Of a stretch of DNA of 64,000 nucleotides, positions 41,764-50,810 are shown piece by piece. Origin of the DNA: Bog-473 sp963738135 (GTDB lineage: Bacteria; Actinomycetota; Acidimicrobiia; Acidimicrobiales; RAAP-2); contig CAVTVK010000002.1 of the NCBI GenBank assembly GCA_963738135.1, forward strand, positions 248,001-312,000. The letters run 5' to 3'. How positions within the stretch are numbered: the stretch's first letter is position 1; each line of letters begins with the position of its first letter. The notes beneath the pieces were generated by a model. That model was given only the letters and a program-made list of their open reading frames with translations, searched no databases and was not told the origin of the DNA. The translations under genes were made by a program, and so were the position numbers.

Positions 41764-43830
41764 GTGCGGAAGGGCGGCGCGGCAGTACGCTCGCCGCCAG
41801 TGACGAGTGGGATGGAGGTGTCGACGCACCCAGCGCACGACGCCATTCCGGGCGAGACCGAGGAGCCTGCCGGGACGGGGCAAGCGGAGCCGTCCGACCC
41901 GCTGGCCGGCTCCGGTTCCGGCTCCGGCGGCGCGGTGCGAGTTCTGCGCACCGTCGGCTTTCACGTCGTGGCACTCGCGTGCTTCACGGTGCCCGCCATC
42001 GTCTTGTGGTGGCACGTCTGGTCCGGCCACCCTTCGACGTCACTCACGTGCGGATGCGGCGATCCGGCACAGGAGGCCTGGTTCATGGCCTGGCCCCCTT
42101 GGGCCGTCACGCATCTGCACAGCATCTTCTTCTCGGGCGTGGTGAACGTCCCGCACGGCGCCAACCTGCTCTCCAACACGTCGGGTCCGCTGGTCGGCCT
42201 CGTGCTGGCTCCCGTCACGTGGCTCTTCGGTCCTGTCAGCGCCACCAACGTCGCCCTGACCCTGGCCCCGGCGGTCAGCGCCTGGGCCTGCTTCGCCGCC
42301 GTCCGCCCGCTCGTCGGTTGGAAGGCGGGAGCCATCCCGGCGGGACTGGTGTTCGGCTACTCGTCGGCCATCGTCACGTCGCTCGTCTTCGGCCACGTGT
42401 CGGTCACGGTGCTGGTGATCCCGCCGTTCCTCTTCACCATGCTGCACGAGATCCTGATCCGGCAGGAGCACTCGGTCCGTCGCGACGGCCTCCTTCTCGC
42501 CGCCCTTTTGGTGGTGCAATTCTTCATTTCGCCGGAGATCCTGGTGATGTGCATGCTCCTCGGTGCTGTCGGAGTGCTGGCCGTCATGGCCGTGGGCTGG
42601 CGCCAACTCCGGCCGCGGGCCGGCCACGCGCTGCCCTCGTTGGGCCTCGCCGCCGGGGTGACGCTGGTGGTGCTCGCGTATCCCACGTGGTTCGGGCTGG
42701 CCGGCCCCCAGGCAGTGTCCGGCATGTTGTTCGCGCTGGCACCGATTTCCGGGGTTCCGCTCTCGGGTCTTCTCGTACCGGGGGCGTACGGGGCGCGGGC
42801 CAACGCGTACATCCGCTTCGGCGGGTATCTCGGGCGCAGCGGGCCGCCGCCCGACTTCGTGGGCTGGGGCGTGGCCCTGGCGACCGTGGGCGCCGTCGTC
42901 GTCGGGCGGCGCCGGCCACTCACCTGGTTGCTCCTTCTCCTGGCGGCCGCCACGTTCTGGTTGGCGCTCGGGGGCTACCTGATCAGCGGGCCGGCATGGC
43001 TCGGACACCCGTGGCTGCCGTGGCGCGCCCTGTCGACGTGGCCGATCCTGAAGGAGATCCTGCCGGATCAGTTGGCCCCGCTTCTCACACTGTTCCTGGC
43101 CTTCCTGCTCGCCGTCGGCCTCGACGAGCTGCACCGAACGTCCTGGCGGTCCATCACCTCACTGTCCGGTCACCGTGGTGCAGTCACCGCCGCAGCCACC
43201 GTCGCCGTCGCCGTCGTGGCGCTCGTGCCGGTCTTCGTGACCTTCGGCGCACCGCTGCGGGTGGTGCCGGTCCGCACACCGCCCGCGTTGCGGTCCATCG
43301 CATCGGGGCCAGGGGACGGCCCCGTGGTGCTCACGGTTCCCTTCGCCGTGTCGGGTTCGTCGCAACCCATGCTGTGGCAGGCCCTGCAAGGCATGCGCTT
43401 CCGGTTGGCTGGCGCCGCCCTCAAGACCCCCGATGCGACAGGAGGGCCGATCGGTTCTGGCCCCCCCGGGTCGGCCCGACGGATCCTGACCGGCCTGACC
43501 ATCGCCGGTCGGCCGCTGCCATCGGGGACATCGGCCCAGCTGGCGACCGTGCGGAACGCCCTGCGGGCCTGGCAGGTGGACCAGGTCGTCATCGCCGGCG
43601 CGAGCCGTGACCCGGTCTACGCCTCCGGGTTCTTTACCGCTGCGTTGGGTGTGGAACCCGTCTACGAGCAGGGTGCCTGGGTCTGGAAGCTGCACCCGGG
43701 CGAGGGGCTCGCGCCGGCCACGAAGGGGATCTCCTTGCCGTCGTGCCGCGACTTCGCCGGTTCGCCCGGGGAACGGCACAAGCCGCTCACCATGGCCCGT
43801 TGCGTCCTCTTCGCCGCAGGTCGCGCCTGA
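41764..43830 (+). CDS. large polytopic membrane protein, GT-C glycosyltransferase-like
   Basis: Up to 688 residues; a later start at 41812 (MEVST) is equally possible. After a Gly/Ser/Pro-rich cytoplasmic part, about 10-12 transmembrane helices alternate with loops, and a soluble domain of 170 residues follows near the C terminus. Early loops hold CGCGDPAQEAWFMAWPPWAV with an Asp that could serve like the catalytic Asp of GT-C enzymes, and 'FFISPEILVM' recalls their pattern. The exact family is not certain. A cell-envelope sugar transferase is the leading guess. Confidence 0.6.
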   Translation: MRKGGAAVRSPPVTSGMEVSTHPAHDAIPGETEEPAGTGQAEPSDPLAGSGSGSGGAVRVLRTVGFHVVALACFTVPAIVLWWHVWSGHPSTSLTCGCGDPAQEAWFMAWPPWAVTHLHSIFFSGVVNVPHGANLLSNTSGPLVGLVLAPVTWLFGPVSATNVALTLAPAVSAWACFAAVRPLVGWKAGAIPAGLVFGYSSAIVTSLVFGHVSVTVLVIPPFLFTMLHEILIRQEHSVRRDGLLLAALLVVQFFISPEILVMCMLLGAVGVLAVMAVGWRQLRPRAGHALPSLGLAAGVTLVVLAYPTWFGLAGPQAVSGMLFALAPISGVPLSGLLVPGAYGARANAYIRFGGYLGRSGPPPDFVGWGVALATVGAVVVGRRRPLTWLLLLLAAATFWLALGGYLISGPAWLGHPWLPWRALSTWPILKEILPDQLAPLLTLFLAFLLAVGLDELHRTSWRSITSLSGHRGAVTAAATVAVAVVALVPVFVTFGAPLRVVPVRTPPALRSIASGPGDGPVVLTVPFAVSGSSQPMLWQALQGMRFRLAGAALKTPDATGGPIGSGPPGSARRILTGLTIAGRPLPSGTSAQLATVRNALRAWQVDQVVIAGASRDPVYASGFFTAALGVEPVYEQGAWVWKLHPGEGLAPATKGISLPSCRDFAGSPGERHKPLTMARCVLFAAGRA

Positions 43831-43870
43831 CGCCCGGGACGAGGGCGTGGCGCGGCCGTAGGCTTGGACC

Positions 43871-44305
43871 GTGCAGCCCATCCTCCATCTCTCGATTCCC
43901 GTGCGTGACATCGACGAGGCGCGTGACTTCTACGTACACACGCTCGGGTGCCAGTCGGCCCGGACCCGGACCGGGTTCAGCGACGTGTGGTTCTTCGGCA
44001 TGCAGCTCACTTTGCAGGACCGTCCGGACGAGGTGACCGAACTGGCCGCGGGGGGCTCGCGCCACTTCGGCGTCACGCTGGGACGAGACGACTTCGACAC
44101 CGTGATCTCCCGCTTGGACTCGCATGGCGTCGAGTGGCTGGTGCCGGTGTCGACCGATGAGGAGGGTACGCCCACCGAGCAGACCAAGGGCAAGATCGCC
44201 GACCCGAGCGGGAACGTGATCGAGTTCAAGACGTACCGCGACGTCGACGCCGCGCTGGAGATCTCACCCCACTCCTATCCGGAGGCCTTCGCCCACGGCA
44301 ACTGA
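43871..44305 (+). CDS. VOC (glyoxalase/bleomycin-resistance fold) family protein
   Basis: 144 residues. LHLSIPVRDIDEARDFYVHT and IADPSGNVIEFKTYRD are the two beta-alpha-beta-beta-beta halves of VOC proteins; His, Glu and related residues could bind a metal. Substrate unknown. GTG start, 40 bases after the membrane protein gene. Confidence 0.88.
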   Translation: MQPILHLSIPVRDIDEARDFYVHTLGCQSARTRTGFSDVWFFGMQLTLQDRPDEVTELAAGGSRHFGVTLGRDDFDTVISRLDSHGVEWLVPVSTDEEGTPTEQTKGKIADPSGNVIEFKTYRDVDAALEISPHSYPEAFAHGN

Positions 44306-44489
44306 CACGTAGGTAATTCGAGCAATCGCTCATTGAAGCGGGGTTTCAGATTCAAAGGCTCTGGCTCAGGATCGTGGCGTCGTTCGGGGCGATGGCGTCA
44401 AGGGTGCCCTCACGCGTTCGCCGAGTCCGTTGCGTTGATCCCTCGAGGACACCGCAAGTCGCTCGCGTGAGCCTGGGCCGCTTGCTGGA

Positions 44490-44699
44490 CTATTTCTGAG
44501 CAAGCTCCAGAGCCGCCCGCTGGTCACCGATCAGGCGTGCGCCTGTCCAAATGAGGATTGAGCCCAGCCGCTGACGGGAACGAGCGAATCGCAGAGAGTG
44601 GGCGTCGCGTCGCACCCTTGGCTGCTCTCGGGTCTGGTGCTTGGTGAGGAGATCCTCATGTCTCGCCCTCGCGAGGGCGCGTAGCAGTTCGGGGTGCAT
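44490..44699 (-). CDS. small basic protein with one hydrophobic segment
   Basis: 69 residues from an ATG with AGGAG 6 bases upstream; this start is preferred to one 6 codons earlier. MHPELLRALARARHEDLLTK is the kind of N terminus seen in many short actinobacterial proteins of unknown role, followed by an Arg-rich middle and LGSILIWTGARLIG. A second tiny gene with the same orientation lies at 44821. Confidence 0.6.
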   Translation of the reverse strand: MHPELLRALARARHEDLLTKHQTREQPRVRRDAHSLRFARSRQRLGSILIWTGARLIGDQRAALELAQK

Positions 44700-44820
44700 C
44701 TGTGCTCCTGGGGACAAAGAGAAATGAAGTAGTGACGGCAGGTATCAGTTGGGCTCGGCGATACAACGCCGGAGCAGTGAGGGCGCCGTTGGCGCCACGC
44801 TATCGAGCTCGATACTGGTT

Positions 44821-44898
44821 CTAGCCCAGCAGGGCGCGACGATCCGCGGCGGCATCGGCGCACAGCTTCAGCATCGGACGGCTCGAATGGATTTTCAT
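44821..44898 (-). CDS. 25-residue micropeptide with strong ribosome site
   Basis: GAGGAGGTG lies directly before the ATG with ideal spacing. The peptide reads MKIHSSRPMLKLCADAAADR and ends RALLG. It is upstream of the 69-residue gene on the same strand with 121 bases between. It could be a regulatory leader peptide or a small functional protein. Confidence 0.45.
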   Translation of the reverse strand: MKIHSSRPMLKLCADAAADRRALLG

Positions 44899-45068
44899 GT
44901 GCACCTCCTCAGTGCTCGCGTAGGAGTCGTCATGAAAACATACCGGCGCCCAAATGACGAGACCTTCGAACAAGAACGCAATGAACGTGCGTCGCCGTTG
45001 ATTGTGCGAGCGACCCAGCTCAATGCCCCCGTACGCCGGACGGCGGGCGGCCGGCCCACGCGGTCGCT

Positions 45069-45740
45069 TCAAAGATCCAGCGTTTTGGTCTTCGAGTCGA
45101 TTGACATGCGGGCAACGATCTTTGCCTTCATGCGCATTGAGAGCTCTCGAGGGAAGGCGGCGACGGTTCTTGCCACCTCGCCTGCAACCGACAGCAACTC
45201 GGTCGGGGCAACAACGCGTGACACGAGTCCGAGTTCGCGGGCTTCGTTCGCATCAACCGTGCGACCTGTGAGGCAGAGGTCCCGGGCGACCGCACCGCCA
45301 ACCAGGTCGTGCAGCGGTCCGTACACCACGTCGCCGAAGGAACGCTCGGGGTGGCCGAACCGGGCCGTACTCGAAGCAATACGCAAGTCACAAAGGACGG
45401 CCAGGTCGAACCCACCGGCCAGCGCCGGACCGTTCACAGCGGCGATTACCGGAAGGGGAAATCGGAGCAACGCGTGATGGAACCTGTCGCTGGAATCCCA
45501 CAACTGCGCCTGAAAGGCGCGATCGTCCACGGCAAATTCGCTCAGATCGAAGCCAGCGCTGAAGGTGTCACCTTGACCCGTCACCATGACGCAGCTGACG
45601 GAATCGTCTGAACGAAGGCGTTCAAGCGCATCGATCATCTCTTCTCGGAGCGCGATGGAGAGCGCGTTCTTCTTGTGTGGTCGGTCCAAGATGATTGTTG
45701 CGACGCCTTCGTCGCAAGGCAGGACTCGTATGTCGGCCAT
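45069..45740 (-). CDS. enoyl-CoA hydratase/isomerase family protein
   Basis: 223 residues, slightly short for the family. DRPHKKNALSIALREEMIDA, GDTFSAGFDLSEFA (first oxyanion-hole segment) and NGPALAGGFDLAVLCDLRIA (second, with GG) are crotonase-fold hallmarks, and ERSFGDVVYGPLHDLVGG carries the region that usually holds the catalytic acids. The usual second catalytic Glu is not obvious, so exact chemistry is open. It acts on acyl-CoA in the cytoplasm. Confidence 0.88.
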   Translation of the reverse strand: MADIRVLPCDEGVATIILDRPHKKNALSIALREEMIDALERLRSDDSVSCVMVTGQGDTFSAGFDLSEFAVDDRAFQAQLWDSSDRFHHALLRFPLPVIAAVNGPALAGGFDLAVLCDLRIASSTARFGHPERSFGDVVYGPLHDLVGGAVARDLCLTGRTVDANEARELGLVSRVVAPTELLSVAGEVARTVAAFPRELSMRMKAKIVARMSIDSKTKTLDL

Positions 45741-45906
45741 CGATGGATTATCTCAGGGCGGGCATGTCGACTCCAGCGGCCCCACTTCGGAGCAACGGAA
45801 ACCACCATCCGGCGGTTGGCGGTTATCCAGCCGATTTCCTTGAGGGTGTCTCTGTTCGCCGGGGATGGGGGGGACGAACAGTGGTGCCGAGGATTACCGT
45901 AGCCAA

Positions 45907-46325
45907 GTGAACGACGAAACCTCCAGGCCGTTCATTCCGGATGCGTCTCCGCCCATGAACTCAGCTGGCGGCTGGGTTTCCTGGGTCGTTGTTCTTGACC
46001 GCTCACTGTCTTCGATCCCATGGGGCCGTTTCCTGGGACACCTGGTGGTCCGCACATTGGAGTCACGTTCGCTGACGGTCGCGTTGGAAGGGTGGGGCCG
46101 CCCCGTCTGCTGGACCCACAACCAGGAGATGTCATCCTCCGCTACGCCAGCGGGTCCGGGGGATCGCATGATTGGAGAATGGACCTCTGGTTGTCGCCGC
46201 TGCCACCTGCTGGACCGCTCACTTTCGACGTCGGATGGCCAGAAAAGGGCGCTCCTGTGACCTCAGTCACGGTCGAAGCAGCAGAACTCGTCGCCGCTGC
46301 GTCGAACGTCGAGCGTCTTTGGTAG
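45907..46325 (+). pseudogene. truncated conserved actinobacterial hypothetical protein
   Basis: The second half (VTFADGRVG, then DWRMDLWLSPLPPAGPLTFD and GWPEKGAPVTSVTVEAAELV) is the C-terminal half of a widespread actinobacterial protein family whose members contain WxWPLPPxGPL. The upstream frame (GGWVSWVVVLDRS) resembles its start but is in another frame and the intervening 40 or more residues are missing. From 46020 the frame is clean to 46325. Function unknown. Confidence 0.5.
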
Positions 46326-46478
46326 GTGGATCCCAGTTCGCCGGTTGGGGGCGGGCCCTCCAACAAGTCTCCGCGTCGTGTGGACGCGCCGGTCGAACAC
46401 GGCAACCGAGTCGCCTACGGTGTTCGTCGTGACGAGGCAGAACGTGGCTGAGCGCAGGCGCGAAACGGAAGGAGTGCA

Positions 46479-47246
46479 GTGGGTGGACAAGAGGTGAGCG
46501 GGGATCCCCGCACGGCGCGGCAAGACGGGCGCGCCGTCGACCAACTGCGGCCCGTGCGTTTCGATCGCGACTACACGGTGATGTCCCCGGGGTCGGTGTT
46601 GGTGACGTTCGGGCAGACCAAGGTGCTCTGCACGGCATCGGTCGAGGAGAGGGTGCCGCCCTGGATGCGGGGCACCGGTCGCGGCTGGGTCACCGCCGAG
46701 TACTCGATGCTGCCGGGCTCGACGCCCGAGCGGGCGTCCCGGGAGGCGGCCAAGGGCAAGCAGTCCGGGCGGACCCAGGAGATCCAGCGGCTGATCGCCC
46801 GCTCTCTGCGGGCGGTGTGTGATCTGGTGACGCTGGGGGAGGTGCAGATCACCGTCGACTGCGACGCGCTGCAGGCTGACGGGGGCACCCGCACCGCATC
46901 AATCTGCGGCGCCTACGTCGCGTTGCACGACGCCTGCACGCGCCTGGTGCAGGCGGGAACGATCAGCACGCACCCGCTGACGGACTCGGTTGCCGCGGTC
47001 TCGGTCGGCATCATCGACGGGGTGCCGATGCTCGATCTGCCCTACGTCGAGGACTCCCGGGCCGAGGTCGACATGAATGTCGTCATGACCGGCGCCGGAC
47101 GCTTCGTGGAAGTGCAGGGCACGGCCGAGGGCATGGCGTTCACCCGGGGCGAGCTGGACACGCTGCTGGGTCTCGCCGAGGGTGGCATTCAGGAGCTGAC
47201 CGGGCTGCAGGCGGCCGTGCTGGCGGAGGCACCACCGCAGCGATGA
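46479..47246 (+). CDS. rph: ribonuclease PH
   Basis: 255 residues (a GTG at 46494 is an alternative start). QLRPVRFDRDYTVMSPGSVL, RGWVTAEYSMLPGSTPERAS and the phosphate-binding RGxxGRTQEIQRLIARSLRA are typical; ITVDCDALQADGGTRTASIC carries catalytic acids. It trims tRNA 3' ends by phosphorolysis. The stop overlaps the rdgB ATG (ATGA). Confidence 0.96.
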   Translation: MGGQEVSGDPRTARQDGRAVDQLRPVRFDRDYTVMSPGSVLVTFGQTKVLCTASVEERVPPWMRGTGRGWVTAEYSMLPGSTPERASREAAKGKQSGRTQEIQRLIARSLRAVCDLVTLGEVQITVDCDALQADGGTRTASICGAYVALHDACTRLVQAGTISTHPLTDSVAAVSVGIIDGVPMLDLPYVEDSRAEVDMNVVMTGAGRFVEVQGTAEGMAFTRGELDTLLGLAEGGIQELTGLQAAVLAEAPPQR

Positions 47247-47890
47247 ACGGGCCCGATGGGACCGGGCCAGGAGGGACCGGGGCGCTGCGGCTCGTGCTGG
47301 CGTCGGCCAACCCCGACAAGGTCAAGGAGATCGTCGCCGTGCTGTCGGCAGCTCTGCCGGTGGAGCTGTTGCCGCGCCCCGACGACGTCCCCGAGGTGGT
47401 GGAGGACGCCGACACGCTCGTCGGCAACGCCCGCCTGAAGGCGCGTGCGCTGGTGGCGGCGACGGGGACGGCGGCGGTCGCCGACGACACCGGGCTGGAG
47501 GTGGACGCCCTGGGGGGAGCCCCGGGGGTCTATTCCGCCCGCTACGCCGGCGAGAACGCGACCTATGCGGACAACGTGGCCAAGCTGCTGCGCGAGTTGG
47601 CCGTCCGCGAGGACGGCGGGGATGCTCGGCGAGCCTCCTTCAAGACGGTGGCACTGGTGGCCTTTCCGGATGGGTCCGAAGTGTGGGCCGAGGGCGTGCT
47701 CCCGGGCACCATCGCCACCGAAGGCCGCGGCACGAACGGATTCGGCTACGACCCGATCTTCGTGCCCGACGGCGGGGACGGGCGCACCTTCGCCGAGATG
47801 CGGCCGGAGGAGAAGGACGCCGTGTCCCACCGGGGCCGCGCCGTCCGGGCGCTTGCGGCCGAGGTGGCCCGACGGCGGGGGAGCGCCTGA
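47243..47890 (+). CDS. rdgB: XTP/dITP diphosphatase (RdgB/HAM1)
   Basis: 215 residues. LVLASANPDKVKEI, VADDTGLEVDALGGAPGVYS and GTNGFGYDPIFVPDG are the defining Ham1 motifs; an acidic set binds Mg2+. It hydrolyses non-canonical purine triphosphates so they do not enter DNA or RNA. Translationally coupled to rph. Confidence 0.96.
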   Translation: MNGPDGTGPGGTGALRLVLASANPDKVKEIVAVLSAALPVELLPRPDDVPEVVEDADTLVGNARLKARALVAATGTAAVADDTGLEVDALGGAPGVYSARYAGENATYADNVAKLLRELAVREDGGDARRASFKTVALVAFPDGSEVWAEGVLPGTIATEGRGTNGFGYDPIFVPDGGDGRTFAEMRPEEKDAVSHRGRAVRALAAEVARRRGSA

Positions 47891-47962
47891 ACCGGGGTAC
47901 CTGTCACATCTCGGTGGACTCGTGGGTCAACCGTGCAGACTCACGAACCCAAGGAGGATGCA

Positions 47963-48427
47963 ATGGCACCCCGTATGAACAACCCCGTCCTGCTGCTCCC
48001 CGAAGCACTGGACGCCGTACTGGCCCTGGCGGCGTCGGCGGCCAAGGGCGATGTGCCGCAACGGACGGTCGAACTCGTGCTGCTGCGCGCCAGCCAGATC
48101 AACGGCTGTGGCGTCTGTGTCGACATGCACGCCAAGGGCGCGACGGGTGCCGGTGAAAGCGATGAGCGTCTCCACGCCGTGGCGGCCTGGCGCGACACGA
48201 CCTTCTTCACGGAAGCCGAGCGCGCCGCACTGGCATTGGCCGAGTCCGTCACCCGCCTCAGCGACCGCCCCGACCCGGTGCCCGACGATGTGTGGGACGA
48301 GGCCGCCCGTCACTACGACGAGTTGGCATTGGCGTCGTTGCTGGTGACCATTGGCGTGATCAACTTCTTCAACCGGATCAACGTGCCGACGCACCAGCTG
48401 GCGGGGTCGGTGCCCTCGCCCCACTGA
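47963..48427 (+). CDS. carboxymuconolactone decarboxylase/AhpD-like protein
   Basis: 154 residues from an ATG with AAGGAGG upstream. RASQINGCGVCVDMHAKGAT contains the CxxC and nearby His of AhpD-like peroxidase proteins (PF02627), so a thiol-disulfide peroxidase role is likely rather than lactone chemistry. ALAESVTRLSDRPDPVPDD follows the usual pattern. Single gene. Confidence 0.9.
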   Translation: MAPRMNNPVLLLPEALDAVLALAASAAKGDVPQRTVELVLLRASQINGCGVCVDMHAKGATGAGESDERLHAVAAWRDTTFFTEAERAALALAESVTRLSDRPDPVPDDVWDEAARHYDELALASLLVTIGVINFFNRINVPTHQLAGSVPSPH

Positions 48428-48453
48428 CCGGTCAGTGGCTTCGGCGACGGGCC

Positions 48454-49309
48454 TCAGCCGGCGAAGAGCGTGGTTGCCAGCTCGCGGTAGCTCGTCGAGC
48501 GGGAAATCCTGGCGGTCGGCGATGACCTGCAGGCAGACATGGTCTGCTCCGGCGTCGTGGTGCGCCCGTACCACCGCGGCCAGCGCGTCGGCGTCACCCC
48601 ACGGGATGACGGCGTCGATCAGCCGATCGCTGCCGCCGGCCTCGATGTCCCCGTCGCCGAATCCGAGGGTGCGCAGGTTCTGCGTGTAGTTGGGCAGGCC
48701 GAGGTAGGTGCTGGCGTAGCGGCGGGCCAACTCCCTGGCCCGGGCCGGGTCCGTCTCGAGGACGACGGCCACCTCGGGCGCCAACAGCGGGCCGGGCCCG
48801 AGAATGGCCCGGGCCCGGGCGGTGTGCTCGACCGGGACGAAATAGGGATGCGCGCCGGCGGACCGGGCCGCCGCCAGCTCGAGCATGCGGGGACCCAACG
48901 CGGCCAGGACGCGCCGTTGTGGGGGCACCGGCGTGGGCAGCGCGTCCAGCGCGTCGAGGTATGCCGCCACCTTGGAATAAGGGCGGGAGTAGTCGGCGAC
49001 GGCGACGGCGTGGCTGGCCCCGATTCCGAGCAGGAAGCGGCCCGGGAAGCGCTGCTCCAGCGCGGCGGCGGCAGGCCCGACGTCCTCGGGCGCGCTGGCC
49101 CAGACGCTCACGATGCCGCTGGCCACCGGAACATCGCGGGTGGACGCCAGCAGCTTCTCGAAGCGCGGCGACAGCCCGGGGTCGAAGCCGCCCGAGGACC
49201 ACAGGGCGCCGTAGCCGAGGGATTCGAGCTCGGGTGCGACACTGCGGTCGGGATCGTCGGGGTCCCGCCACGAGCCGCTCCACCACACGCCGATGCGCCC
49301 CAGGTCCAT
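48454..49309 (-). pseudogene. F420-dependent LLM-class oxidoreductase (TIGR03620-like), frame break near the end
   Basis: MDLGRIGVWWSGSWRDP starts a clean luciferase-like frame with LGIGASHAVAVADYSRPYSK and ADHVCLQVIADRQDFPLDEL. One extra base near 48486-48490 then shifts the frame; corrected, it ends RELATTLFAG with a stop at 48454. Corrected length is about 284 residues, normal for this F420 group. Only the last 10 residues are affected, so activity could survive. Substrate unknown. Confidence 0.82.
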
Positions 49310-49383
49310 GCTCGGCACCGTACCCGGCTGCGCTGCGGCGTGACGCGGGGTTCGTTGGGGTGGGTGAGCCGGGGCTCGCCGGG

Positions 49384-50199
49384 TCAGCCGAGCTGCAGCA
49401 GGCGGCTCGCCGTGCCGCCCAGGAAGGCCTCGGCCGCCGCAGCGGAGAGAGGCAGATCCCGGGCGGCGGCCACTGCCCGCTCCATCGGGAGGAAGGGGTG
49501 GTCCGACGCGAAGAGGACCCGCCCCAGGCCGCGCTTGGAGTCCATGAAGGACACGAGCGCGGGGTCCATGTACTTGGCCAGGTAGGCCGAGTTGGACAGA
49601 TAGAGGTCGGGCCACTTGAGCATGTACTGCATCAGCAGGCCTTCGTAGGGGTGGCCCATATGGGCGCCGATCACCGTGAGTCCTTTGAAGTCGATGAGCA
49701 CGTCCTCGAGGAGCTCGGGATGCTGGCAGGCCGAGCGGACGCGTGGGCCGGGGATGCCGACGTTGATCGAGACCGGCAGGCCGAGCTCGGCGCAGGTGGC
49801 GTAAATGGGGTAGTAGAGCTTGTCGTTGAGCGGGTACTGCTCCACCAGCGGCGTGACGCGCACCAGCGCAACGGCCGGGTCCTCGGCCAGGGCGCGCAGG
49901 CGCTTCACCTGCTGCACCGGGCGCTCCGCCCGGTCGACGGTCAGCGCGACGCGTAGGCGGTCGGGGTGAGCGGCCACGTCATGCAGCAGCCGGCCCGTCT
50001 CCTCGGACGCGATGCCGGCCGCGACGACGCCGATGTCGACGCCGCACGCATCCATGGTGACGAGCAGATGCTGCAACGTGGAGGAGGACGAGAGGTCACC
50101 CCCGAGCAAGTCGGGGATGCCTTCGTTCCCGGCCTGGCCCATGAAAGCCGCGGCGGCCTTGCCTGACAGCGCGTTGACCCAGAGGTCGACGACCGTCAC
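49384..50199 (-). CDS. amidohydrolase family protein (metal-dependent TIM barrel)
   Basis: 271 residues from a GTG that overlaps the previous stop. VTVVDLWVNALSGK starts the barrel; IGAHMGHPYEGL supplies a metal-site His, and FASDHPFLPMERA the late catalytic Asp of amidohydrolase-2 enzymes. The usual first HxH is replaced by WVN, so metal binding is altered or single. Substrate probably a ring or carboxylate; translated with the SRPBCC protein. Confidence 0.82.
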   Translation of the reverse strand: MTVVDLWVNALSGKAAAAFMGQAGNEGIPDLLGGDLSSSSTLQHLLVTMDACGVDIGVVAAGIASEETGRLLHDVAAHPDRLRVALTVDRAERPVQQVKRLRALAEDPAVALVRVTPLVEQYPLNDKLYYPIYATCAELGLPVSINVGIPGPRVRSACQHPELLEDVLIDFKGLTVIGAHMGHPYEGLLMQYMLKWPDLYLSNSAYLAKYMDPALVSFMDSKRGLGRVLFASDHPFLPMERAVAAARDLPLSAAAAEAFLGGTASRLLQLG

Positions 50200-50744
50200 G
50201 CCGGTTCGGACGGGCCGGAACCGGGCGCCGGCGCCGGCGCCGGTTCGGCCGCCTTCGCTCCGGCCTTGGCTTTGGCCTTGCGCAGGTAGCCCACGCCCAT
50301 GGTGAGTGAATCCTTGATGAGCCGGTCGTTGTCCTTGGAGATGAAGGCGTGCACGCGCTTCTCGAGCAGGGCCCGCAACAGCGGGTTGAAGGCGTGGTAG
50401 GTCTCGGAGAAATGGACCCTCGTGGTCCCGTTGCCGATGTCCTCCAGCCGGGTGTGGCCTTCGGCTTCGGAGAGCAGCGGGCGCCCGACGGCGTTGTACT
50501 TCCACGAGACGTTGGGCTTCACCTCGGTGAGCCACTCCCAGGACTGCCCCTTGCCGCCGGTCAGCAGGTAGCGGGGCACGCGGAAGGTGCAGTGGCGGAT
50601 CAGGCCCTCGCCGATGGCGTCGCCGGGGTGGAGGATGTCGATCGTCACCTCTCCCGTCTCGGTATGGGGGATGCGGGCCCAGAAGAGCTGCCACAGCTCG
50701 TCCACGCTGGCTTCGATGTCGACGTAGTAGTGATGCTCTTGCAC
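50196..50744 (-). CDS. SRPBCC family protein
   Basis: 182 residues. HYYVDIEASVDELWQLFWAR and TRLEDIGNGTTRVHFSETYH are beta strands of the START-like/Bet v1 fold, which forms a deep pocket for hydrophobic ligands. The tail after residue 160 is Ala/Pro-rich. Coupled by GTGA to the amidohydrolase, suggesting that one binds and the other cleaves the same compound. Confidence 0.82.
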   Translation of the reverse strand: MQEHHYYVDIEASVDELWQLFWARIPHTETGEVTIDILHPGDAIGEGLIRHCTFRVPRYLLTGGKGQSWEWLTEVKPNVSWKYNAVGRPLLSEAEGHTRLEDIGNGTTRVHFSETYHAFNPLLRALLEKRVHAFISKDNDRLIKDSLTMGVGYLRKAKAKAGAKAAEPAPAPAPGSGPSEPA

Positions 50745-50756
50745 CGGCTCACCCTA

Positions 50757-50790
50757 CCCTTGGACCTGACGTGGGTGTCAGGTCCAAGGG
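50757..50790. terminator. perfect 14-bp bidirectional hairpin
   Basis: CCCTTGGACCTGAC and GTCAGGTCCAAGGG flank the loop GTGGGT, just before the SRPBCC gene and just after the nitroreductase gene end (both minus strand). It most likely ends the nitroreductase message. Confidence 0.75.
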
Positions 50791-50810
50791 TCTCGGAAGC
50801 CGGCCGGCGT

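Noticed and set aside
42040..43134. Long minus-strand frame across the polytopic membrane protein
   Set aside because: Antisense of hydrophobic codons gives a Glu/Arg/Gln-rich shadow; the plus-strand frame has clear transmembrane pattern.
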